64,000 nucleotides of DNA from Platycnemis pennipes (Eukaryota > Arthropoda > Insecta > Odonata > Platycnemididae): positions 56,090,872 to 56,154,871 of the forward strand of contig OW121852.1 of NCBI GenBank assembly GCA_933228895.1, in the 5' to 3' direction. How positions within the stretch are numbered: the first letter of the stretch is position 1; each line of letters opens with the position of its first letter. Shown piece by piece: positions 11,091 through 20,668 of this stretch. The translations under genes were made by a program, and so were the position numbers. A model generated the notes under the pieces. The model saw nothing but the letters and a program-made list of their open reading frames with translations, was not told the DNA's origin and ran no database searches.

Positions 11091-11289
11091 GTAAAGATTT
11101 CTCTTTGGAAAATTGCCAATCTTATTTAATTATGTTATTCCACCATATAACGCCTGAAACGACTCTTTTCACTCCTTAGACTACTCTGCAAAAACTAAAT
11201 GACATAAACCGACTCGTAATAGCCATCTGCTTTAGCGTTGTTACAGACTATCATCTTCACTCCATCAAAATAGCTCTGGAAAAGATGTG

Positions 11290-12753
11290 TCAGTCTCGAC
11301 TGCGTATATTGAATAACTTTTGAAGTCCCGTTGGATTGATTTTCCCTTAACACTTCATAAAGCGTTCAGTGTCATTAGTGAAATATTAAAGTTGCCTGCT
11401 TTCCTTAATCTCTGGCCACTGTTCTTCGTCCTGTTGGTTCTTTCGCTAATGTCCCTGCTTTTATTGTACCGCGCACTCGTACGTTCCAAACTGGACTACG
11501 GGTCAGTTGTTTACGCTTCCAGTCGCAACTCTTACTTAAGACCTTTGGCAACAGTACATACTGCAGGGCTTCGTATTTCCACTGGTGCTTTCCGGATCAG
11601 TCCGTCCCTAGTATTTATGCTGATTCCGGGGAGCCTCCTTTACCGTACCTTAGGAACATACTGATGTGCTCCAATGTGGCGAAAATTTTAGCTGCCAAGA
11701 ATCACCCGTGTTTTAATTTGATTTTCAACCCTATATTTATGGAACTTTTTAATCTACGGACAAGAGCTACCAAGCCGCTCAGTATTCGTTTTAATTTATT
11801 TATTCAGGGTGTCGGGTTAAGACTCCCAGATGTTTATCCTGTTGGGTACTCGAGTTACCCAACGTGGATTATTCCGCCGCCGGACATCCATATGACATTT
11901 AGTAGGTGCCATAAATCCCATACCACTGCTCTAGAATACCAGCGTCTCTTCAATGAATTTCTCTGTCGCCACTCCGACTTCATCCCCGTATACACGAATG
12001 GATCAAAGTCGGATGCAGCTTGCTCGTGCGCGGTTACCTCGTCCCATCACGGTGTAGTCCAGTCCAGGCTCAATACGCTGTGTGGCGTATACACAGTGGA
12101 GCTGCTGGCCATTAAGATGGCGCTCGATGGAATTGGGGGTTTTCCGGGGTCTTTCGTCATTTGCACGGACTCGATGAGCGCGCTGCAATCCATTTCCGTC
12201 TTTTCTTCACCACTCCCTATTATCCAGAGAAAGCATACTACCCTTTTATTCCTTAATAGAAAGGGAATCAAGGTTATTATTCTCTGGGTCCCTGGACATA
12301 TGGGCATTGCCAGAAATGAGAAGGCGGATGCAGCTGCAAAAGAAGCTCTAAATATCCCTGAGCCGACGACAACGCTAGTACCCTATCAGGATCTGCAAGC
12401 TTCTCTCCGTTAAATAGTACTAGAGCAGTGGAGTGAACTTTGGAGGAATGTCCCAAACAATAAGTTTCGGACACTTAAACCGGTAACGTCAGGGTGGCTC
12501 GCTTCCGTCAGGGTTAGTCGCAGAGAGGAAGTGGTCATCACACATTTAATAATCGGGCATTGCGCCCTGGCCCACTCGTTTCTCTTCACAGAAGAGAAAA
12601 TTCCTCCTCGATTTGATGATTGTTGACTGTCCTCTCAGTGTGCGACATATCCTGATGGAGAATCCGGACGGAATCAGCGGCGACCTAGAACACGTTCTAG
12701 GCAACGATGCTGATCGCCTACGCCATTTCATTACTCTTTTTAAAGGAAACTAA
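11290..12753 (+). pseudogene. I-clade-like LINE relic: RT C-terminus, RNase H, C-terminal domain
   Basis: The end of a non-LTR retrotransposon ORF2. About 11460-11550 encodes YRALVRSKLDYGSVVYASS, the conserved region after the reverse-transcriptase catalytic core. After a frame change the reading continues in the frame from 11664 (249 codons). An RNase H domain lies at residues 108-228: VYTNGSK, VELLAIKMAL with E145, CTDSMSAL with D169, ILWVPGHMG and NEKADAAAKEA with D222. The first catalytic Asp is Asn at residue 112. After the stop at 12411-12413 the frame from 12420 still encodes the usual tail, including SRREEVV and an IGH motif, ending with TAA at 12751-12753. The 5' part is missing. RNase H downstream of RT is characteristic of I and related clades. 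Confidence 0.85.
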
Positions 12754-12905
12754 ACTAATAAATAAAATCTAATGTATTTTCATATATTTAGACATTTTAT
12801 ACTGCCATTGTTTTTTTGCTCTATATTTATATTTCTGCATATGTATTGATATAAATTAGATTGTGCGTGGTGCGAATGACCATAGTTGTCGACGCACCCT
12901 ATAAC
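12754..12905 (+). mobile_element. Probable 3' untranslated end of the RNase H LINE
   Basis: AT-rich sequence downstream of the last LINE codon, ending near GACCATAGTTGTCGACGCAC. A short GC-rich terminus of this sort follows the stop in many I-like LINEs. The exact end and tail repeat are not certain. Confidence 0.4.
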
Positions 12906-13273
12906 TCCAAATCTACCTCCCTACCTTGGTTTTTTCGCTGCCAGCTGAATCCACCGTACCCAGCTGGCTGACATTCATTATATATTTTTTTAGGTGGATC
13001 TCGCCTCCAATTTTGCTGAAATAATCTTGAATCAATGTAACGTAAACCCACAATGAGATCTGCTCTTTTTAACTGCAGCTGTGTTAACACTCACTCTTAT
13101 AGCTATAGTACTGCAATGTGGAAGGCAAGGGAAACCACCGCATTGTTATCCTAAGGAGTCACTCTAATCCTTTATCAAGACATAATGGAGCCCTCCTGTT
13201 ATAAATATTCTGGAAGTAAAGTAGTCCCCCATTTGGAGAGAGTACATTTGTCAATTGTGGTTAACATTTTAGG
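12906..13273. other. No gene seen
   Basis: Between two LINE relics. I see no supported feature. Confidence 0.45.
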
Positions 13274-13932
13274 GTAGGAACATGGAACGTGAGATCGCTT
13301 CTGGCCAGTGGAATATTAGAGAAATTGAAGGTGAAAATGCCAAAATAGACCATGTGAAAATGCGGATAATGGGCGTCGACGAATTAGGAATCAGGAAAAT
13401 GAAGAGTCCCGCAGAAGGAGAATTTTGAATTGAAAGCTACAGGGATATACACACCAGATCTTAAGATGATTACGCTAGATAAGACGTAATGATGAATAAG
13501 AGTACAGAAATACATTCAAAGAGCTTCCTGCGTTATAGTGAAATGATAGTATTGGTGAGGATAGAGAACAAGCCCACAGATCCTGCAGATGTAAGTATGG
13601 TGATTACCCCACCGTTGTGATGCTTGTCGAATCCGTCAGACATGCGTCGTTATATGAATGCGTTGAGCTGCGAAATTGAAGAAGTGGAAGGCATCTATAA
13701 TGATAATACGGAAGTAATAGAACAGGTAAGAGGTGTAGAAAACCTAATTATGGTAGGAGATTGCAACACTCTCTTCTGCGAAGTTCAAGATGGAAAATTA
13801 ATGGTAATACAGATTGGGAAATCAATTGAGAAAGGACATAAACTACTGAAATTCAGCAAGCAACACAACTCAGGGCTGTTAAACATTATGTTTAAAAATA
13901 GCAACCGAAGAAGAAATCGAGTTACATATTGA
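13274..13932 (+). pseudogene. LINE AP-endonuclease relic (family L-type)
   Basis: The beginning reads VGTWNVRSLLASGILEKLKV, the usual first motif of the AP-type endonuclease of non-LTR retrotransposons (GTWNVR). After frame changes come ENKPTDPADVSM near 13570-13600, EEVEGIYNDNTEV near 13680-13720, and NLIMVGDCNTLFCEVQDGK near 13741-13795. The last corresponds to the (V/I)xGDFN catalytic motif, here GDCN. It continues to SGLLNIMFKNSNRRRN and stops at 13930. This is the domain arrangement of endonuclease-reverse transcriptase proteins related to craniofacial-development-protein-2-like entries, probably the same LINE type as the family L 3' ends. Stops and deletions make it dead, and no reverse transcriptase follows it here. 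Confidence 0.8.
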
Positions 13933-15329
13933 ATATCAATACGTGCAGAGTTGTCAAATAAGTATGCCAGTAGTTTTCATAGTGAGAGAAGGCTTATTTT
14001 CCATTATCGGTGAAATGCCTTATTAGATAATTGGTATTTTCTTCTGAGGTAATTGGGAAATCATTTTCTGAACTGAGCTCACAGCTGCCTAGCGTCACTC
14101 CACTAGCTAAAATTTTAGTACATTCTCCTCCCTGTTTTCATTTGATGCCAAACGATTAAAAGGTGACAAGGAGTCTAACTCAATGAAACTATAAAAAGGA
14201 ATGATTTGCCGATAATTCGCATGAACAACTCTCATTTCACACCTAATCGAAAACTTCTCCACTATGTGCATATTACCGTAATTATTTTAAATTTGTTTTT
14301 CATGACGATTTGAACGTTTTTTTAAGTCCATCAACGCCAACGTTCCATTCGCGGTTTGAGCTTGTTGTGCCTTTTCACTGAGCGTTATTCTAGTGCTAAC
14401 AAGCTAACGCCAGTTCAAGGGAGAATCATCTCAAGACGCAATTAAATGAAGAAATACGATACGAGTTGTGTTGATGTGGTGGCTAGTAAACTGAGTTTCC
14501 ATTGCGAGATTCATGGCAAATATTTTTCACTTTTTTACTGGCCCTTACTGGAGTGCAGTGTGGTGAGCACTTTGGAAATTCATTACTCCGTCATTCGAAT
14601 GTGACGTGGATCCTTTGTGCCTTTCGTTTTAACGACATTCACGACCCATTCACACGAAACGATTAATTGCTCAAGTAATGCAGCTTCAAATTGTGGAAAT
14701 TGCATGGATGAATGCTTGGAAATAAAACGGGGTCTTTTCCGCAAGATCGCTCGCGTATTTTGAATATACTTCATGCATTTTATTGTTTTACACGATTTAA
14801 CTTTCAGTGCATCACAGTCCTAAAGATCTATGACAAACCTTGTTTAAAATGATTTTAAAAGCGTACTACTTCCAAAAAACTGATTTTGATCCACCTTATT
14901 CATTTCCCTGAAAAATATATTCCTCAATCTAATTAAATACCTATTCTAAAAAAATGCGAAAAAACCATCAGTTGTTGGTCACCTCCCTCGATTATTTGCT
15001 GTGACTAGGAACAAGAATAATTCGTATTTCCATATTGTTTTCGGTTTCCCTTACATATTTTTCAAGAAATCACGTACCGTTTGCACATTTGCAAACCTTA
15101 GGGGGAAAGTCTAAGAAGGATATTTAAGTTCAACGGATCCTTCAATTAAGCTTCAATTAAAGTTTAATTCAACTCAGCATCCACTATTTTACATATACTT
15201 TGAAATTATATCATATTGAGAATACCCTATTATAATTTAATAGTAACTTAACTTTTAAATACGGTCGAGTGTAGAGTTTTCCTAGCAGTAACACCAAGAG
15301 ACGTACAAAAATAATTCTTCTTTATTGAG
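13933..15329. other. No gene seen
   Basis: AT-rich sequence with no recognised coding, RNA or repeat feature. Confidence 0.45.
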
Positions 15330-15600
15330 AACGGTACTGTGGATGTCTCCGTCTTTCATCAGTGGTTTCAGGTCTGTCACATTCTTAAAATCTCCTCAGA
15401 CAGGGAGAGAAGGTGTACGTATAGGAATGACAGGGAAAGGGGAAAGGTTGGAAAGAAGCTCGCATCGGAATAAGCCTGCATTTAATGAAAGGTTCCAAGG
15501 GGAATATACCTAAATGTCTCATCTAACGGTCGGAGTACTGAACTGAATATTCTCTACATGTCAAACAAGTAGATTGTTCAGTGAAACATCTTATGTGAAT
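15330..15600 (-). mobile_element. SINE family A, body
   Basis: On the minus strand the body reads CAGTACTCCGACCGTTAGAT near 15520-15540, then CCCCTTGGAACCTTTCATTA, GCAGGCTTATTCCGATGCGA and a pyrimidine-rich end. These words match in order the copies at 370-622 and 41885-42197. A clear tRNA head was not identified, so the 5' limit is approximate. Confidence 0.55.
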
Positions 15601-16618
15601 AAAACCTTGCCCTAATACGTGGGTAGACAGTACTTAGTCTTACTTGGCAGTAATCTTACTGCCCCAACTCTCCCTCACTCAATTATTATCTGCCTTCTCC
15701 GGTCAAAGATACTCGTAATCCGAAAGAATTTCACTGATTTCTTTTATTTTTATCCGGATAATTTTTCCCCACTCATTTTTCCGTTGATACTATGAACACG
15801 TCGAAAGGGATTCGTCCTCCGTATGTACTCTAAGAAGTATTGATGAGCGTCGCCCGGAAAGAAAGCGTTATTGCACTAGAGCCATAGAACCTGAAATGAT
15901 TTGGGATACCGACATTTGTAATTTGCTGTATTACATCGTTATACCAGTTTTACACAAGGTAGAATACGTAATCTAACAGTATCAAGCCCGGCAGGACGCT
16001 GCCGAGAAAAGGAACACTGAATGTAATATCCATTTAATGTTTTAGCACTCAGAAAATCTCGTTTCCTGAGAGGAAACTTCCTGCCCGAATGCAAATATTT
16101 ACTTTATTTCATCGGAAGTGGGCATTCCTGCGTGAAACAAGGTTGGCGGTCAGGTGGAGGGGAACTGGGACCAGGGGAATCACGCGTCGGTGCGCTGAGT
16201 AGATAGAATTCTCGTAATTTGGAGCAGCTTGAGCTAGAATATTCGAGAGAGAAATCAATGGTAGGTACGTTCAACTAGTTTATCGACATTTAAAATCTTT
16301 TCAATGCTCTCTCCTTGCCGTGAAAAATAGTGAGCATTAAGCACAAAAAGTGTTATTCTATAAGCGCTAATTTCTCTGAGCTCAGCAAATGAAAAATGTA
16401 CTTACTTCCATTACTATCATTTGCAATATATTTTTGCAACTGTTATTATGAAAGGCGATAAACAGACGAATTAGTGGTGGTCGTAGAGCGTGGAAAGAGA
16501 ATATATGGCAGTGACAGCCTTCCCTCTCCGGATTGCTGGTCCCATATGCTCCAATTTTCCTCATCTGCTCAGGGTCTTGGTGAAGCTGTCGAACGATATC
16601 CCGCCTTATAGTTCCATG
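15601..16618. other. No gene seen
   Basis: No supported gene or repeat in this stretch. Confidence 0.45.
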
Positions 16619-17064
16619 GTTTTAACTTTAGTACTTATTGGTATTATATTCCATTTATAAGCGCACTTTTTCTCGGCAACTATACATTATGGCGCCACGA
16701 ATCTAACACTGTCATCTTCCTCTTTAAATATACAGAGCGAATCAGATATTATTGTTTAGCTGAAGTTAGCACCTTATTTTATATCGAATTTTATGTTTCC
16801 TGAAATAACGCGCCAGCAGCAACCGGCAACGCCGCGCAGCGTCCCAGCGGAGTGTCCTGCTCTGTGCTCGCGCGTTATTTCAGGAAACATAAAATTCGAT
16901 ATAAAATAAGGTGCTAACTTCAGCTAAATAATAATATCTGATTCGCACTGGAAATTTTAGAGGGAGATGACAGTTTTAGTCTCGTGGCGCCATGATGCAT
17001 GGTTACCGAGAAAAAGTGCGGTTATAAGTGGAATATGATGCCAATAAGTACTAAAGTTAAAACC
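16619..17064. mobile_element. 446-bp near-palindrome with GC-rich centre (MITE-like)
   Basis: Left arm 16619-16812 and right arm 16870-17064 are long, imperfect reverse complements. Matching pairs include GGTTTTAACTTTAGTACTTA with TAAGTACTAAAGTTAAAACC at the outer ends, GTGGCGCCA-type sequence in the middle, and AAATAACGCGC with GCGCGTTATTT at the inner ends. A GC-rich loop of about 57 bp separates them. There is no coding capacity. The inner halves are more alike than the outer halves. No clear target duplication was found. It is either a foldback or MITE element or an inverted duplication. Confidence 0.75.
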
Positions 17065-18749
17065 GCGGATTTTCGTAGACGCAATAATAAAGATATAATT
17101 CACCATCTATTAAAATTTTGTTTTAGTCAAACGCTTTGCTTGGCAGTTATTAGACGTCAAAGAGACGCATGGCGCCGTAGCGCTAAAAAAATGGGCCCTT
17201 TTTTTACTCTAACGTAAGAAACAGGTCCAAAATTTGTTTTTAAAAATTATTCTAAAAATGCGTACAGTCAAAAACAAAATCATTTAAATTTATATGTAAA
17301 TAACGTGAAAATCTGACCTACGGTTTCGGAGTTATTTAGGTTTAAACTCGAGTCTATAAGATTTTGGCGCGGACAGTAGATCCGATAACGTAACACTAGG
17401 TATCTCACTAAGCTGTTTCGCTTTGATCAGTCAGTGCAGGCTGAGGTTACTTTCTCTCTCAACTCGTCCCTCCTCCCTACAAGACCTTTCCACAAACGTA
17501 CGGTTTGCCTACCAAACCATAATGACGCGACATCTGTTTCTCGGTTGGGCACTCAATTGAAATGGCATTGGGCATTTCAAATCCTCAGTGGCCGTCACAG
17601 GGCGTCCTCTCATATTTGCCTTCTCTTCATGCGCAATCGCCGGAATGTGCGTATAAACTTTAGACCCATTAAGTAATCACCAAGCGTAATAATTGTTTGA
17701 CAACTGTATTCATCTGGCTCAATAAATCTATATATTTAAATTTATGGCTTGAAAATATCGGTACTATAAAAGTTACCGAGTTTTCATTTGTATGTTACAT
17801 TTATATACTACTGATCTCCCTATCCTCTCTATTTTTGTGCATGTGTATATAATAAATTACCGCATACAATTTTGCAGTCCGAAATTCTGGAAATAGACAG
17901 TTAAACGTGTATTATTTATATTTTAATCTTAATTTCGTCTGACAATAGAAGGATGAGTGGCATTATAATATGCCACCGTGAGTGCTAAAAATGTATCGTG
18001 ACCATAGGGAATACAGATGCTAATATTGTCCAATTGGTTGGATGAGGATTTTAATATTTGTAATTTGATTATTGATATCGTGTCCCGCTTGTAGTGCAAT
18101 CTCTAGTATCAACGTTTTATTCCATTCTTTACATTTATTCCGTCAGATTACGAACTCTTCCGGATTGAGTGAGTTTAAAGATAATCATCCCATTGATCCT
18201 AGTCTTGAGAAACTAAGTTATAATAATAATAATAATTTATTGATCCTGATATTTTACAAGAGTAGAATATGGGACAAGTCATAGAAAAAAAAATAAAAAT
18301 GGCATAACACAGGAATACAAAAATAATTACATAGAAAGAGATTAAGGTCCAAAAGACTTCATTACTCTTCTTCCAGTAATTTATACTTAATATTATGTGT
18401 AAGGATCATTACTGGGCGGTTATAGCTCTCACTCTGACAGTGAGTAATTATCACAATTTATACAAAACATTGGAAATAAATTGATATTAGTTGGACCAGT
18501 GAATAAATTTTCACGGAATTCTGTTCAACGGAACGGGAGTATAATTTCTATTGCATAATATTTTCAAATTTTTTTTATCCTTTACCTAAAGTCGGAAGGG
18601 AATTATTTCTTTATAAAATACAAAAAGACTGTCGTAAAAAGTGGAGTTAACACAGTTATTTTACCAATTCTGTGTGAGTGCACTCGCCCACGTGGGTGAA
18701 ATATTAATGAGTTCTTTTGCAGATATGCCTAAATATTCTTAAAACGCCG
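17065..18749. other. No gene seen
   Basis: AT-rich sequence. A short AAT microsatellite lies at 18221-18236. The open frame at 17434-17676 has no recognisable domain. Confidence 0.45.
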
Positions 18750-19180
18750 TCTTCGCTCCCTTGGTCGATGCCTGGATCCGCTCTTTTGGTCCCGCGCCTC
18801 TTCTTTCGACCCCGTCCTCTCTCGGTCCCTGCCCTCGCCTTCGCTCCGCTATCCTCAACTGCCGTTCTTCATCTCCTCACTTCTCCATCCTTAGTCTCCT
18901 GCATCTCTTCCCTCCCTCTTCCTCCTCATCTTCTCCTTCCCACGCCGCCGAAGAGCCAAACTGAAAACAAGATTTCCGGGGAACCCGTCTCCCGGCGTTA
19001 ACATTCTTCAGCCACCTCTCCCGCCCACTCTATCCACCCACACTCTGCCCCTCAGCTTTCTCCCCTTTTATGCGCGCAAACCAATCGAGCCTATCTCGCC
19101 TTCCCAACTCGTTTTAACTCGCGCGCTGTGCTTCCCCCTCCCTTGTCCGCAGGCCACCTCCTTCCCCCCACCAAACTCAG
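18750..19180. other. GC- and pyrimidine-rich island
   Basis: About 430 bp of C/T-rich sequence with many CpG sites in AT-rich flanks. The plus-strand frames are proline-, serine- and leucine-rich and open only because of composition. The island sits immediately upstream of a possible core promoter near 19194-19230. Confidence 0.45.
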
Positions 19181-19193
19181 TAGGCTGAGTGTG

Positions 19194-19230
19194 TTTAAAT
19201 AGATTGCAGCGAAGGTGCCAAGCGCTCAGA
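19194..19230 (+). promoter_or_regulatory. Weak candidate core promoter
   Basis: TTTAAATA at 19194-19201 is followed about 27-34 bp later by CTCAGA at 19225-19230, resembling a TATA box and an arthropod TCA-type initiator, at the edge of a GC-rich island. No coding exon is recognised downstream, so this is speculative. Confidence 0.15.
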
Positions 19231-19888
19231 GGAGTTCGGGTTTCAAGCCGTTTCAGTGTTTTCCTCATGATCTTTTTTCGGAGGAGATACATCAGTGCAT
19301 CGGTGTAATTACTAGGTTGGGATTCGATGCCTGTCGATTCTTAGACACCACTCGTTTCTTAGCGGTATCTGATTAATTGAGTATCGGTTAAAGTCCACGA
19401 TATTTTCGATTTGATATCAACGTTAGCATTGAGAGAATAGAGAGACATTTCATTACTTCAGTCAATTATTTCAGTCCCCCACAATCCTATAGTCTCCTTT
19501 CTTTTACACTTTTTTACCCCAGAGTGTTTTAAATAGTTTTATTTTCCTCTATTTCAAAATATTAAATGTTAAACTAATTTTTTCGTGGAATTGGCCATCG
19601 AAGGCCCTTCAAAGCTGAAATGGAAATGAATATTCAATAATAATCAAGATATTAGATGTTATATTTTTGCAGAGAAAAGAAAAAACAATCTTAAATTAGT
19701 AAAGACATAAACAAAATAAAAATACCAAATTCTATTCTATGCGTCATTAAAAAATTGTGGCATTAAAGGATCGAGTAAGAAAAGTAATGGTATCGTGACA
19801 ACATTAGTATCGGGAATCGAGTGTCGGATTTCGGTATCCCTACCTCTATACCTTTTTGTATCCTAAGTGATCACAAACCAAAAAAAGG

Positions 19889-20020
19889 CCAGGGGGGTCG
19901 TGCTTGAATAGTTCGAGATACGCGTCTGGTACGCATTAATCCCGAACGAAACGGATAATCATACGAGTTTGTCCTTAGTTACGTACCGAAATTATCTCGA
20001 ACGATTAAAGCACCCCCAAG
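19889..20020. repeat. Short inverted-repeat element
   Basis: Left GGGGGGTCGTGCTTGAATAG, then TTCGAGATA and GGTACG, mirror right-hand CGTACC, TATCTCGAA and TTTAAGCACCCCC-type sequence (read inverted) at about 19975-20020. The arms are roughly 45 bp and imperfect. There is no coding capacity. It may be a small MITE. Confidence 0.45.
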
Positions 20021-20464
20021 TAGCACTTTGGAATTACGCACCAGAATCGCTTTCCACTCATAGGATCTTTTGTAAACTTTGAAAAAAATTGGAAATTATA
20101 GCTCAAATATATCTTGCAAAACCTAGGATACTATTGGCCAAATGCTTTTTTTGCATGATAATATTTCCAAGTGGTAAGCAATACTTTTTACTGCGAAAAA
20201 TGTATACCGTATTGTGGAACTGTGGATATTGGGATTTGGAAATAATAAAATTGTTTTAAAATTCATATTAGTCGGGAACAGTCTAATAATAGGTAAAATT
20301 CACATTGCCTATCAATGAAAAAATATATCAATAATTTCAATTTTTCCGCAAATTAACGAATTAATTGAATATTTTTTAACATTTTCAGGCATTGTGAACA
20401 TAGGCACTCCGGGTGAGTGTCCAGTATTTTATGCTACCTCGACAACCCGATCCCCGTTTCAATA

Positions 20465-20668
20465 ATTATTAATATTTAAATACGAGTGATTACCCCATGG
20501 GAAGCAATAGAAAATGCAAATCTTTGTACCGAAGAGCTTGTACTTATCTTTCCCAAACCCCTTATTATTATTAATATTTAAATACGAGTGATAACCCCAT
20601 GGGTATCAATAGAAAATGTAAAACTTTGTATCGAAGAGGTTGTCCTTATATTTCCCAAACCCCCTTAT
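20465..20668. repeat. Two tandem copies of a 102-bp unit
   Basis: ATTATTAATATTTAAATACG begins at 20465 and again at 20567, giving a period of 102 bp. Both units continue through ACCCCATGGG, CAATAGAAAATG and TTTCCCAAACCCC. They differ by about ten bases, so the duplication is not very recent. Confidence 0.8.

Larger units (their letters stand above)
10374..11171 (+). mobile_element. Penelope-like foldback element with hammerhead-like ends
   Basis: Two long inverted arms, about 10377-10496 and 11010-11131, are near-perfect reverse complements. Each contains CATCGAAACCGGTCGAAGTA next to CACCTGATGATGATG. Beyond the right arm lies a 40-bp tail (11132-11171, including TTCCACCATATAACGCC), and then the 12-bp word CTCCTTAGACTA, which is also present immediately left of the element (10362-10373 and 11172-11183). 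I read this as a target-site duplication. Inverted or direct terminal units, a one-sided tail and hammerhead motifs are described for Penelope-like retroelements. Tail position implies plus orientation. The interior (about 10500-11005) is GC-rich and unlike both arms and flanks. Other copies of the end unit are at 41628-41760, 53050-53303 and 58115-58830. Confidence 0.72.

Noticed and set aside
18221..18236. AAT trinucleotide run as a LINE tail
   Set aside because: No LINE 3' end precedes it in either orientation, so it is a simple microsatellite.
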